Positions 36,152 to 45,796 are shown, numbered from the stretch's first letter. The stretch is 64,000 bases of DNA from Bacilli bacterium (GCA_017450215.1 JAFSVH010000063.1:1-64000), one strand, 5' to 3'. Numbers and translations: made by a program. The notes: generated from the letters alone by a model not told the origin.

Positions 36152-37192
36152 TTACTTCTCCATTTTAGAAAGTTCTTCTTGAATATAATCAAGACTTAAT
36201 AATTTCTCTTTAACTTCTTCTTTATTCAATAATCTAGTATTATTTGAGTTAAACTCAGTTAATACATTTCTCTTCTCATCACCAATGGTAAAATACTTAT
36301 CATAATTAAGTCCACGATTGTCAGCAGGTACACGATAGAACTTACCCATATCTACTGCTTTTGCACACTCTTCATTAGTAAGTAATGTCTCATACATCTT
36401 TTCACCATGTCTAATTCCGATAACCCGAATATCTTCTTTCTTTCCACCAAACAATTCACATACAGCTTCTGCTTGTGTTTGAATTGTACATGCTGGTGCT
36501 TTTTGAATTAATAAATCACCATTTTCACCATGTTCCATAGCAAACATTACTAAGTCAACTGCTTCTTCTAATGACATAATAAATCTAGTCATTTCACCAC
36601 TTGTAATAGTAATAGGATTGCCAGCTTTGATTTGATCAATCCAAAGTGGAATAACAGAACCACGAGAGCACATAACATTACCATATCTAGTACAACAGAT
36701 CTTGGTATTTCTAGATTCTCTAGACTTAGCAATAGCAACACTCTCTTCTAATGCTTTAGATTTTCCCATTGCATTAATTGGATAAGCAGCTTTATCTGTT
36801 GATAAACAGATGACAGCTTTAACTCCTGCTTCAATAGCAGCAGTTAAAACATTATCAGTACCAATGATATTAGTTCTTACTGCTTCCATTGGGAAGAACT
36901 CACATGATGGAACTTGTTTCAATGCTGCAGCATGAAAGATATAATCTACATCATGCATTGCACTTCTGCAAGATTCTAAAGACCTAACATCACCAATATA
37001 GAATTTTACCTTTTCTGATTCGTTAGGGTATTTAACTTGCAATTCATGACGTAAATCATCCTGCTTCTTCTCATCGCGAGAAAAAACTCTAATCTCTTTT
37101 ATATCTGTTGTAATAAATCGATTAAGAACAGTAGATCCAAAAGAGCCTGTTCCCCCTGTAATCATTAAATTTTTTTCTTTGAAAAACGACAT
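36152..37192 (-). CDS. UDP-GlcNAc 4,6-dehydratase/5-epimerase, CapE/FnlA type
   Basis: The 346-residue soluble SDR has MITGGTGSFGSTVL, VFSRDEKKQDDLR, FHAAALKQVPSCEF, LSTDKAAYPINAMGKSK and IRHGEKMYE. The DEKKQ and CEFFPMEAVRTN phrases mark the CapE/WbjB/FnlA branch that starts UDP-L-FucNAc synthesis from UDP-GlcNAc. GAGG precedes ATG at 37192; the frame extends upstream only to a TTG. It is the first of a tight three-gene set with its own upstream gap of 367 bp. Confidence 0.92.
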   Translation of the reverse strand: MSFFKEKNLMITGGTGSFGSTVLNRFITTDIKEIRVFSRDEKKQDDLRHELQVKYPNESEKVKFYIGDVRSLESCRSAMHDVDYIFHAAALKQVPSCEFFPMEAVRTNIIGTDNVLTAAIEAGVKAVICLSTDKAAYPINAMGKSKALEESVAIAKSRESRNTKICCTRYGNVMCSRGSVIPLWIDQIKAGNPITITSGEMTRFIMSLEEAVDLVMFAMEHGENGDLLIQKAPACTIQTQAEAVCELFGGKKEDIRVIGIRHGEKMYETLLTNEECAKAVDMGKFYRVPADNRGLNYDKYFTIGDEKRNVLTEFNSNNTRLLNKEEVKEKLLSLDYIQEELSKMEK

Positions 37193-37559
37193 ACAAATAC
37201 CTCGCAAATTAATATATTGAAAAAGGAAACAAAAATAACAATATTTTCAATTAATTATGCATTTAATTATAATCCATTTCACATTACTTGATTCATGTTT
37301 GATTTGTTTATTCATATAGAACAAATGAACCAAATAATTGTATTAAAAGTTTTATAAGAAAATCGACATTTTGTTTTTTTCACCTTTTAAAATAATAATT
37401 TAAATCTAAATCAGTTAGTAATCATTAATAATAAATGATTGATTTTATTTAAATAATTTAATAAGTTTTTTTATTTAATTCTTCTACTCGTTTAAAAACT
37501 TTTTCACACTCAACTATTCTTTACTAAGCTGTTTTTATATCATTCATTAATTAAAGCAG
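37193..37559. other. 367-bp gap before capE-like gene
   Basis: The gap holds a possible minus-strand -10 (TATAAT at 37266-37271 read in reverse) without a good -35 and an AATCATT / AATGATT hairpin (37420-37440). A short minus-strand frame that reads VECEKVFKRVEELNKK before a stop near 37450 could be a relic of a gene end. I see no intact gene. Confidence 0.4.
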
Positions 37560-37982
37560 CTATTTTTTTCCGATTTTTTCTCTCAGTATCGTGCTACTTA
37601 TTCCATCTGTGTGGGGTAGATAAACAACCTCACAACCAATTTTTGCTAGTTCAATTTCAATCTTATTCCATTTTTCTGTTCCTTGCCAATCAGAACCAAC
37701 AAACATAACATTTATCCCATATTCCATCACTGTCGATATTTTTCCTTCTATATCATATCTTTCTTGTGGTATTGCTTTATCTACGTATTTTATTGACTCT
37801 ACAATAGCGATTCGTTCATCGAATGGAATGATTGGTGTTTTATGCTTGTTTTTTTCAACAACTGCATCTGTTGAAACTCCAACAATCAAATAATCACATT
37901 GCTTTTTAGCACGCATAATAACATTCAAATGTCCAATATGAAACATATCATAAACACCTGATGTATACCCTATTTTTTTCAT
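37560..37982 (-). CDS. TagD-like glycerol-3-phosphate cytidylyltransferase
   Basis: The 140-residue protein has the nucleotidyltransferase motif HIGHLN (HxGH), YLIVGVSTD, PFDERIAIVESIKYVD, VGSDWQG and VVYLPHTDGISSTILREKI, matching TagD. It would make CDP-glycerol from glycerol-3-phosphate, the donor for the TagF-like protein at 45874. It sits 13 bp after gmhA, so an alternative heptose-phosphate nucleotidyltransferase role is conceivable, but the GISST ending favours TagD. Confidence 0.82.
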   Translation of the reverse strand: MKKIGYTSGVYDMFHIGHLNVIMRAKKQCDYLIVGVSTDAVVEKNKHKTPIIPFDERIAIVESIKYVDKAIPQERYDIEGKISTVMEYGINVMFVGSDWQGTEKWNKIEIELAKIGCEVVYLPHTDGISSTILREKIGKK

Positions 37983-37995
37983 AATTCTCCTTTTT

Positions 37996-38646
37996 TTAAT
38001 AGAAAAAACAATCTTCCAACATTAAACACAAGCAATGATAAATTGGAAGATGATATTCCTGAACCATATAAGTTTCGTTAGAAGGCGCTTTTATTGATAT
38101 ATCAGCTATTGACATTAATTCACCACCTTTTTGCCCAGTAAGACCTATAACTTTTAAATCTAATGCATGTGCAACAATAGCGGCATTTATTATATTTTTT
38201 GAATTACCAGAAGTTGATATCCCCAATAAAACATCTCCTTTCTTACCATAACCATAAACTTGCTGAGCAAATGTCAATATTCCTCCATTTTGGACATCAT
38301 TTGTATAAGCAGTAGTTAGAGCTTGATGTCCATCTAAAGCAATGGCAGGCAAACCACCTTGCAACTTCTCAGAAAGTTCCTTTCCACGAATAGGATCAAT
38401 ACTTATTAACTTGCTAGCAAATTCTTTAGAGCATTTTCTTTGAAGTTTAAATCCTTTCATCAATTCTCCAACGATATGCTCAGCATCAGCACAACTCCCA
38501 CCATTACCAGCAATCAAAAGTTTATGACCTGCTGAAAAACACTCTTTTAAAATATAAAACGCTTCAATAATGGAATCCTTGCATTCCAACAAAGCAGGAT
38601 ATCTTTCGATTAATAAATCTATATGTTTTTGCATTTTTTCATCCAT
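37996..38646 (-). CDS. gmhA: Phosphoheptose isomerase
   Basis: The 216-residue SIS-domain protein has AGNGGSCADAEHIVGELMKGF at residues 46 onward, LTTAYTNDVQNGG, GISTSGNSKNIINA and a metal-site C-terminus (EYHLPIYHCLC), as in GmhA. It converts sedoheptulose-7-phosphate to D-glycero-D-manno-heptose-7-phosphate. It carries a loop (about 80-105) longer than E. coli GmhA. It lies 3 bp from the HddC-GmhB fusion. Confidence 0.93.
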   Translation of the reverse strand: MDEKMQKHIDLLIERYPALLECKDSIIEAFYILKECFSAGHKLLIAGNGGSCADAEHIVGELMKGFKLQRKCSKEFASKLISIDPIRGKELSEKLQGGLPAIALDGHQALTTAYTNDVQNGGILTFAQQVYGYGKKGDVLLGISTSGNSKNIINAAIVAHALDLKVIGLTGQKGGELMSIADISIKAPSNETYMVQEYHLPIYHCLCLMLEDCFFY

Positions 38647-38649
38647 ATT

Positions 38650-39912
38650 TTAATTTTCACTCAATATACTATTTACTGCATCTAGCAAATTGACTCCTTT
38701 CACTAATTTAATAGATTTACAACCAGCATTATTGCCAGCCATAATATCATTATCACCATCACCAATAATCCACGATTTAGACAAATCAATATTAAAATCT
38801 TTTGCTGCCTTAAGAAGCATACCAGGTTTTGGCTTTCTACACTCACACTCAATTTTTAGTTCAATTATTTCTCCATCATATCCTTTATTAGGGTGATGTG
38901 GGCAATAATACAAGCCATCAATATATGCACCATTTTTTCCAAGAAGTGTTTCCATTTTATTATGAATCTCATCAAGTTCAGAAAAAGAAACTTCTCCACG
39001 CGCTATGACAGGCTGATTTGTCACAACAATTGCAAGATAACTAGAATAATTAATTTTTTTAATTGCTTCAGTTACACCATCTATCAATTCAAATTGATCT
39101 ATACTTTTTAAAAAACCCACATATTTGTTTATCGTTCCATCTCTATCAAGAAAAATAGCTTTTTGCTTATTTCTGAAATTCTTACTATCAATAAGTCCGT
39201 TTTCACAATCTCTACAAACGGCATAATACCTATCAGGAGTGCCCATATCTTTAACATATTCTGGAGAATCATAAACAAACATTTTTCCAGAGCTAGCCAA
39301 TGGTTTTAAAATTTGGCGATCTAAATCAATCTTAGGTGTGTTAACGATTGTTTCTAAAACTCTTTTATTTATAACATGAAGTCCAGCATTAACTCTATTT
39401 TTATACCACATAGGCCTATCATCTTCTTTTGCAAGCCACTTTATCACAGACTTATCATCATCACAAATTAGAAGTCCACTATCAAAAGGATGGGAATTTG
39501 GATGTGTAAATAACGTAACCAAACCGCCCTTTTTTTTGTGATAGTTTATAAATCTATTAAAATCTATATTGAATAATGAGTCAGCATTCAAAAGAAGAAA
39601 ATCATCAGTCAACTTTTCTTTAATCTTGAATAGCGCTCCTGCATTTCCAAGAGGTTCTTCTTCAACAAAGTATTCAATACTTACTCCAAACTCACTACCA
39701 TCTTTAAAATAATCAATGATAACACTAGACATATGACTTACTGTTATAAGAATATCTGTAAATCCTTGATCTCTCAAGCACTCAATTTCATGTTGAAGAA
39801 CAGGTTTTCCACATATCGGAATCATTGGCTTTGGAATGTCACTAGCAATTGAAGTAATCCTAGTTCCTTTCCCACCTGCCATTATTACAGTTTTAATAAT
39901 ATTCACCTCCAT
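38650..39912 (-). CDS. Fused heptose-1-phosphate guanylyltransferase / heptose bisphosphate phosphatase (HddC-GmhB)
   Basis: The N-terminal half (to about 235) is a sugar-nucleotidyltransferase with VIMAGGKGTR, DIPKPMIPICGKP, LLNADSLF and NAGLHVIN. The C-terminal half (from about 250) is a GmhB-type HAD: KAIFLDRDGTINKYVG, VVTNQPVIARGE, CPHHPNKGY with CECRKPKPGM (zinc Cys/His) and GDGDNDIMAGNNAGC. Together they would take heptose-1,7-bisphosphate to heptose-1-phosphate and on to GDP-heptose. The start is unclear: the ATG at 39912 overlaps the only good ribosome site (GGAGGT), which is best spaced to an ATT at 39900 or 39897. Confidence 0.88.
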   Translation of the reverse strand: MEVNIIKTVIMAGGKGTRITSIASDIPKPMIPICGKPVLQHEIECLRDQGFTDILITVSHMSSVIIDYFKDGSEFGVSIEYFVEEEPLGNAGALFKIKEKLTDDFLLLNADSLFNIDFNRFINYHKKKGGLVTLFTHPNSHPFDSGLLICDDDKSVIKWLAKEDDRPMWYKNRVNAGLHVINKRVLETIVNTPKIDLDRQILKPLASSGKMFVYDSPEYVKDMGTPDRYYAVCRDCENGLIDSKNFRNKQKAIFLDRDGTINKYVGFLKSIDQFELIDGVTEAIKKINYSSYLAIVVTNQPVIARGEVSFSELDEIHNKMETLLGKNGAYIDGLYYCPHHPNKGYDGEIIELKIECECRKPKPGMLLKAAKDFNIDLSKSWIIGDGDNDIMAGNNAGCKSIKLVKGVNLLDAVNSILSEN

Positions 39913-39937
39913 AAATAACATTCATGACATTTATAAA

Positions 39938-40297
39938 TCAAGATGTCCAAATATCCTTCATAGTATCACTAAGTTCCACACCATCGCTATACATAGAAAT
40001 AAGTAAAGTATCTTCTATGTATTCAAAAGTATGAAAAGTATTAGGACCGATAGAAAAAAACATACCTGGTTTAATATTATAACTCTCATGTACTTGATCC
40101 TTCCAAACGGTCAATATAAAACTACCGTTAACAACGTAAAAAGCCTCTGAATTGAATTTATGATAGTGATTTCCACGAATAAAACCAGCCTTTGATTCAA
40201 TTACATTTATTTGTTTCCACCCATCATGCACTAATTGGACAAGACTTCCTCGCTCATTTTTGAGTTCAAAATCAACTGTTAAAAAAGTTACTAACAT
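39938..40297 (-). CDS. Cupin-fold nucleotide-sugar isomerase/epimerase-like protein
   Basis: The 119-residue single-domain cupin has GNHYHKFNSEAFYVVNGSF (metal/active-site histidines) and IGPNTFHTFEY. Such proteins occur as WxcM/FdtA-type 3,4-ketoisomerases or as 3,5-epimerases in deoxysugar loci. Next to a GDP-sugar 4,6-dehydratase and a reductase, it probably rearranges the 4-keto-6-deoxy-heptose intermediate. The exact reaction cannot be read from sequence. It lies 4 bp from the dehydratase gene. Confidence 0.7.
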   Translation of the reverse strand: MLVTFLTVDFELKNERGSLVQLVHDGWKQINVIESKAGFIRGNHYHKFNSEAFYVVNGSFILTVWKDQVHESYNIKPGMFFSIGPNTFHTFEYIEDTLLISMYSDGVELSDTMKDIWTS

Positions 40298-40301
40298 TTT
40301 A

Positions 40302-41339
40302 TTACCTAGTTAAAAAAACTTTTCCATTTGAGACTCTTTTTCTCCAGTAATTAAGCAAGTCTTCCATGGTTTTTTCAAATGAAATATTTGGTTCCCAGCC
40401 TGTATGTTCTTTAAACTTTCTACAATCAGGAACTTGCAAATCCGCATCAATTGGTCTTAATCTTTCTGGATCAACCTCAATCTTAATTAGATCCTTCATA
40501 GTCGACATATTTATAAGAGTTTGCAGAGTGTCACCAACTTCACAAGTATATGAACCACCAATATTATAGTATTCCCCTGGAATTGGATTGCATGTAACCA
40601 ACATATAATATGCTCTAACTGCATCTCTTACATCAGCATATGTTCTTAATGATTTTAAATTACCAACTTTAACAATCGGTGGAATCATTCCAGCTTCAAT
40701 CATTGCAATTTGTTTTGCAAATGTAGATTCATGGAATACATCCCCCCTTCTTGGTCCAGTATGAGTAAACATTCTAGTCGTCATAACAGTCATACCATAT
40801 GCTTCCGCATAATAACGTCCTAAAAGGTCTGTGCCTACTTTAGAAATTGCGTATGGCGAAGCTGGATGAAATGGACATTCTTCATGAATTCCAGTATCTG
40901 GTTTTTTTTCAGCAGGAATCTTCCCAAATACTTCCGAAGAAGCGCACACATGTACAATAGGTTTATAATTTTTATCATCATCCATTTCAAGACGAATAGC
41001 TTCAAGAAGGCGGCAAGTTCCAAGAACATTTGTATTTAGCGTATCAATCGGAGAATCAAAACTTGTTAAAGGATAACTTTGAGCAGCTAAATGAAAAATA
41101 TAATCAGGTTTAACTTTTTTTATTACATGAATTAAGGATACTTGATCATTCAAATCAGCATAATCAAAGAACACTCTATCACGCTTATTAACTCTTTCAA
41201 GTAAATGTTCTACATTATCCAGTGGACTTCTCCATCTGCAAACACCATATACATCCCAATTTGTGTTTTCAAGTAAAAAATCACAAAGGTGTGAACCTAC
41301 CATCCCTGTAATACCAGTAATCAAGGCTTTTTTATTCAT
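40302..41339 (-). CDS. GDP-mannose/GDP-heptose 4,6-dehydratase
   Basis: The 345-residue SDR has ITGITGMVGSHLCDFL, DLNDQVSL, HLAAQSYPLTSFDSP, CASSEVFG and SPYAISK with YxxxK. This is the Gmd family (DmhA/WcbK in heptose loci). In this operon the substrate is most likely GDP-D-glycero-D-manno-heptose. ATG 41339 is used because AAGGAGG lies 9 nt upstream. It overlaps the hddA 3' end by 8 bp. Confidence 0.88.
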   Translation of the reverse strand: MNKKALITGITGMVGSHLCDFLLENTNWDVYGVCRWRSPLDNVEHLLERVNKRDRVFFDYADLNDQVSLIHVIKKVKPDYIFHLAAQSYPLTSFDSPIDTLNTNVLGTCRLLEAIRLEMDDDKNYKPIVHVCASSEVFGKIPAEKKPDTGIHEECPFHPASPYAISKVGTDLLGRYYAEAYGMTVMTTRMFTHTGPRRGDVFHESTFAKQIAMIEAGMIPPIVKVGNLKSLRTYADVRDAVRAYYMLVTCNPIPGEYYNIGGSYTCEVGDTLQTLINMSTMKDLIKIEVDPERLRPIDADLQVPDCRKFKEHTGWEPNISFEKTMEDLLNYWRKRVSNGKVFLTR

Positions 41340-42351
41340 ACTTGTTTTCCTCCTTATATGTATGATATTCTTCAGGGGCATAATATACAACTTCAGTCCC
41401 TGATTCTTCAAATTTAAACGGAATATATAAACAATCAGATAAAGCTTTCTTTACATCATCTTGCTTATCTAATGGAACATAAAACAATAGAAATCCTCCT
41501 CCACCAGCTCCTAACAATTTTCCTCCTAATGCGCCACTTTCAATAGCCATAAGATACATCTCATCTATCTTTCCATTTGAAATAGTAGGTCCAGTAGACT
41601 TTTTTAATTCCCATGCATGATTAAGTAGTTTCCCAAATTCATCTAAGCTTGTTTCTTTGTTAACAAGAATACTTTCTGCTTTATATACAAGTGATTTCAT
41701 TTCTAAAAGTTGCTGCACTTTGTTTTCAATATTTTTAGATGTTTCAGTTTGAATTTCAGAAGAAAATCTAGAAAAACCCGTGAAAAATAACATTAATCTA
41801 TCATTCAATTCCTTTTTTCGGTTGGGTTCAATTATTAAAGGTCTAACAGTAAATGAGTTGTTGCTAAACTCTATTACATTAAAACCTCCATATGAAGCTG
41901 CAATCTGATCTTGCCATCCACCTTTTTCTTTACATATATCGCGTTCCAAATGAATAGCATCTTCTGCTAATTTCTTTTTACTCGCATATTTACCCTTTAA
42001 AGAATAAAAAGCACTTAGCATTCCAACTGCAAATGAACTACTTGTTCCTAAGCCCGTTCTTGCAGGCAAATCTGCATCATAAGTAATAATCAATTCTTCC
42101 ATATTGAGCATTTTCATGGCCTCTCGAACTGCAGGATGCTCAATCTGCTCAACTTCTTTCACACGTTCAATTTTAGAGTATGTAATTTGATTTTTGTAAT
42201 CAAAAAATCTTGGTAAATGTCTGACATTTACATAACAATACTTATCAAAGGTTGTTGACAAAACTGCACCACCATATTTATTAAAAAAATCAAGCATATC
42301 AGTTCCGCCACCAAAAAACGACATTCTAAAAGGGGTTCTTGTAATAATCAT
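41332..42351 (-). CDS. hddA: D-glycero-D-manno-heptose-7-phosphate kinase
   Basis: The 339-residue GHMP kinase starts RTPFRMSFFGGGTDM, has ARTGLGTSSSFAVGMLSAFY as the ATP loop, and KLLGAGGGGFLLFYVP near the C-terminus. The FFGGGTD start and length match HddA, which phosphorylates heptose-7-phosphate at C1 in the alpha (GDP) branch. Neighbours GmhA and HddC-GmhB complete the same route. Confidence 0.92.
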   Translation of the reverse strand: MIITRTPFRMSFFGGGTDMLDFFNKYGGAVLSTTFDKYCYVNVRHLPRFFDYKNQITYSKIERVKEVEQIEHPAVREAMKMLNMEELIITYDADLPARTGLGTSSSFAVGMLSAFYSLKGKYASKKKLAEDAIHLERDICKEKGGWQDQIAASYGGFNVIEFSNNSFTVRPLIIEPNRKKELNDRLMLFFTGFSRFSSEIQTETSKNIENKVQQLLEMKSLVYKAESILVNKETSLDEFGKLLNHAWELKKSTGPTISNGKIDEMYLMAIESGALGGKLLGAGGGGFLLFYVPLDKQDDVKKALSDCLYIPFKFEESGTEVVYYAPEEYHTYKEENKYE

Positions 42352-42363
42352 TTTCTCACTTCC

Positions 42364-43251
42364 TTACTTAAAAATAGGCTTTTCAAAAATATCAATATTA
42401 GAAACGCCAAGAATTTCTTTTAATAAACTATTATCCATTAATGTACTATCAGCACGCTTTGTTACGAAGTTTTTTTGAGTTTTATTAATACTTACAGGAA
42501 TAATTAGGCTTTTATCAAGTCCTTCAATTTCCGCAATTTTTAAAGCAACATCATATTTTGAAAGATCCGAATCTCCACATATATTTACAATACTAGAAGT
42601 ATTGCCTTTTTCAATCAATTGAACCAAAAGATATGATGCATTATCAAAACTTAATGAAGACCTATATGAATCTTTAAACATTTCAATCAAATTACCACTT
42701 TTTACAGTTTCTACGATTTCATCGTAAAAATGTTTTTTTCCAGCCAAACTAGGAGAAATCAAAAACGGAAATCTTACAACATTTCTTCCTCTATGAACAA
42801 CTATTGCTTCAGCAACGCACTTATTATGTCCATAAAAATTAACTGGATTAAGAGAATCACCCTCTTTAAAATGGTAGTTATTGATGCTATTACCATACAC
42901 ACTATCAGTTGATGCATAATAAAGGCACGTTGCAAAATCAACTTTATTAATAAATTTTGATAGACAAGTAACATTAATATTCCATGCTAAGGTTTTGTTC
43001 TTTTCAACATCATCAGGTCTATGATAAGCAGCAAGATAAATAATTTTCAAATTATTCTTATCGACGATTGAAAGCAAAGCATCGACAGATTCATCATCGG
43101 TTATATTGCACTCAACCCAAGTAATTCTATTTGTATTACGACAGTTTTTAACTCCTATACCAGCCCCAACAATGATGTCATTTGTATTGTCCAAAATATT
43201 TTTTATTAAATAACTTCCTAAAAAGCCATTTGCACCTACAATCAAATACAT
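42364..43251 (-). CDS. NAD-dependent epimerase/reductase, RmlD-like
   Basis: The 295-residue SDR begins MYLIVGANGFLGSYLIK and has YLAAYHRPDDVEKN, YYASTDSVYG and NFYGHNKCVAE (catalytic Tyr-Lys as YGHNK). It has the length of 4-keto reductases. In the operon it would be the last step making a GDP-6-deoxy-heptose after dehydratase and cupin. It ends 12 bp before hddA. Confidence 0.8.
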   Translation of the reverse strand: MYLIVGANGFLGSYLIKNILDNTNDIIVGAGIGVKNCRNTNRITWVECNITDDESVDALLSIVDKNNLKIIYLAAYHRPDDVEKNKTLAWNINVTCLSKFINKVDFATCLYYASTDSVYGNSINNYHFKEGDSLNPVNFYGHNKCVAEAIVVHRGRNVVRFPFLISPSLAGKKHFYDEIVETVKSGNLIEMFKDSYRSSLSFDNASYLLVQLIEKGNTSSIVNICGDSDLSKYDVALKIAEIEGLDKSLIIPVSINKTQKNFVTKRADSTLMDNSLLKEILGVSNIDIFEKPIFK

Positions 43252-43269
43252 ATTAAACTCCTTCCTTTA

Positions 43270-44297
43270 TTAATAATCTTTTTTTTCAAAAAGAATTTTT
43301 ATTTTAGTTTTCATAATAAGCTTCCCAACCCCATATAGCAATAAAATTGACATTAGATCAACCATTACAAGTTGCAACATTTCTATTTTTTCACCAAATA
43401 TGGCATTAATAAGATATCTAATAGAATCAATAACCGGATGATTTATGCAAACATAAATTACCGACATTTCTCCAATTTTTCTCAACATTCTAATAACTTC
43501 CAAATCTTTACCAACCTCAGAAAGTTTGGTTTATATTATAATTACCAAAAAAGATGCTATTAATGCATTCACTATTCCTAACGGTATAAATCCCCATTGC
43601 ATCAATCTCATGTTTACTTTAGTATTAAAAAATATTAAAGCCACAACAATACATGATAATAATAAAATGAAAACATAATATTTACGCTTCAAATTATTAA
43701 TAAGATTCATAAAGTTAATTTCATTTGCCATCCTTCCAATATGATAAAACAACAATGCCACTAAAGAAACATCAATACCAAAGGGTATCTTAAAAAGCGT
43801 AAAAAATGTTGAAAGAAAACCTAAAGTACATAAAACAATTATTATCGCAGAAACAATAATCTTATTGTTCTTTGATATTACATTAATAAAATAGTAAACA
43901 ATAGAAGTAATAAACATGACAGGTAAGAACCACAATGCACTTTTAATCACTATTCCTTCATTTGGAAATAGCAAAAAAAGTTTTTAGTGTCTGTATCCAA
44001 GCACTCGGCCTTAACATAAAAGAATTATTCAAATTGTATATTAAATAATATACCGCCCCCATAAAAAATATGGGATAAGCAAAGCTTTTATTATTGTCAC
44101 AACAATAGTTCGAGTATTCTTAGTTTTATAAAAAAACCTGAAATTATAAAGAATAGTGGCATATGAAAAGCGTAGATTAAATGATTTATAACTAATTCAC
44201 TAATATGAACATGACCTAAAATCATCAATAAAATACCAATACCCTCTGCAATGTCCATTCCAATATTTCTATATTTAGCAATTAAATGGTCATTCAT
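43270..44297 (-). pseudogene. Acyltransferase-3 family gene, broken
   Basis: Fragments in different frames read in order: GMDIAEGIGILLMILGHVHI and YAFHMPLFFIISGFFIK (44297-44097); ALLIPYF and YYLIYNLNNSFMLRPSAWI; LLFPNEGIVIKSALWFLPV (43974-43531); an in-frame TAA; then EVGKDLEVIRMLRKIGEMSV (to 43270). The helices and the first-helix His match OafA/YrhL-type O-acyltransferases. At least two frameshifts and one nonsense codon show that polysaccharide O-acetylation from this gene is lost. Confidence 0.8.
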
Positions 44298-44335
44298 AGA
44301 AACTCTCCTATAATTTAGTTTAATATTCGTTATAA

Positions 44336-45796
44336 TTATTTTTTAGAAACTTTTCTAATACTCAGTATTTCTTTAATTGTTCCGAAAATACTTTTATAAA
44401 ATACCAAAACAACAATCAAAAAAACACCAGTTAAAACATATCTCATTATATTATTAGAATAAGTGATTAAATATAGAAAGCCAATGCCTAAAAACGAAAG
44501 AGTAACTAATAACAACACTTTAGAATTATAAGGACATTCTCCATCTAAATGTTTTTTGCAAACATATTTCATAGCAAAGAAATGGAAAAGTGCATAAAGT
44601 ATATAGCAAAACAAGGTTGTGTATGCTGCTGCAATATAACCGAATAATTTTATAAAGATAAAATTTGTGACAATATTAATAGCGGCACCGACAAATGTAG
44701 CAGCAGCAATCAGTTTTGTCTTTTCATAATAAAACTCAAATTTTGCAAATAGATCATAACAAAATAGAAAATATACACTCATTGCTATAGGTGGAATACA
44801 CCAAATAGCATCATAATATTCCTTTGGTGCGAACAACCTAACTGCCTCGGGTGCGAAAGCTATTAAAATAATATTCACACCAGCAACAATCATCAAAGTA
44901 GCATAAGCAATTCTAGAAATATCTTTAATTTTATTATCCCTAATTTTTGTATAAATCCACGGAGTAAGAACATCAGCTAAAGCGACATTAAATAAAATCA
45001 TAATTTGTGCCAACGCGTAAGCAAGGCTATAAATTCCAGCACTACTTTTATCAACCATTCTTTCGATCATAATCCTATCAGAACTATTTAGAATTGTTTG
45101 TGACAAATAATGAGGTAAAAGTGGAATATTAAATAAAAGGGCATGCTTCCAAAATTTTTTAGAAAATAACTTTTTTCCCTTTATTATATGAATTATAAAC
45201 ATCCAAGAAAAACCAACAAGTTGAGCAATAACCAAACCAAGAATACGTGCGGTGACCTTATCATCTGAATGGATAATGAAAAATATACTTATTAATGGTT
45301 GAAAAATCGCAAAAAGAAGCGTTACAATAACCAGCGTTCGATATTTATATTCAACTCGTTGCTCTCCAGCCCATAAATTAAACACAACATTTGTCCAAAT
45401 CAAGATAAGCATAGCAAACATTTGTACTGTCGTTAAAGAAAACAAATCATTCCAAAATGAACTAGAGCAAATATAGACAATTGTCCAGCCAAAACATAAA
45501 ACAAACGTTAGTCCTTGAATAGACGAAATAAAAACCTTTCTTTCAAATTCAAACTTTACAAGGCCTCTTTGGTAAACGCCACCAAATAAGTTTAGTGTAA
45601 CAATAATGCTAACTATACTCATCCACGAATTAAACACGTTAAAACTTCCATACTCATCAGTTGATAAAAGTCGAGTAAAAATTGGAGTAGTGATCAATGC
45701 CACACCCCTTTGAAGAAATGAGCACATCAAGAACCAAAATGAAGCTTTTACTTGAACAGAAAGAGAAGAATACCATTGTTTAATTCTACTTATCAT
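44336..45796 (-). CDS. Oligosaccharide-unit flippase, Wzx type
   Basis: The 486-residue integral membrane protein has 12-14 hydrophobic helices and the family start (FLQRGVALITTPIFTRLL, then STDEYGSFNVFNSW). It would move lipid-linked repeat units across the membrane for Wzy polymerisation. It is placed in the middle of the locus, 77 bp from the TagF-like gene. The following gene is the broken acyltransferase. Confidence 0.9.
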   Translation of the reverse strand: MISRIKQWYSSLSVQVKASFWFLMCSFLQRGVALITTPIFTRLLSTDEYGSFNVFNSWMSIVSIIVTLNLFGGVYQRGLVKFEFERKVFISSIQGLTFVLCFGWTIVYICSSSFWNDLFSLTTVQMFAMLILIWTNVVFNLWAGEQRVEYKYRTLVIVTLLFAIFQPLISIFFIIHSDDKVTARILGLVIAQLVGFSWMFIIHIIKGKKLFSKKFWKHALLFNIPLLPHYLSQTILNSSDRIMIERMVDKSSAGIYSLAYALAQIMILFNVALADVLTPWIYTKIRDNKIKDISRIAYATLMIVAGVNIILIAFAPEAVRLFAPKEYYDAIWCIPPIAMSVYFLFCYDLFAKFEFYYEKTKLIAAATFVGAAINIVTNFIFIKLFGYIAAAYTTLFCYILYALFHFFAMKYVCKKHLDGECPYNSKVLLLVTLSFLGIGFLYLITYSNNIMRYVLTGVFLIVVLVFYKSIFGTIKEILSIRKVSKK

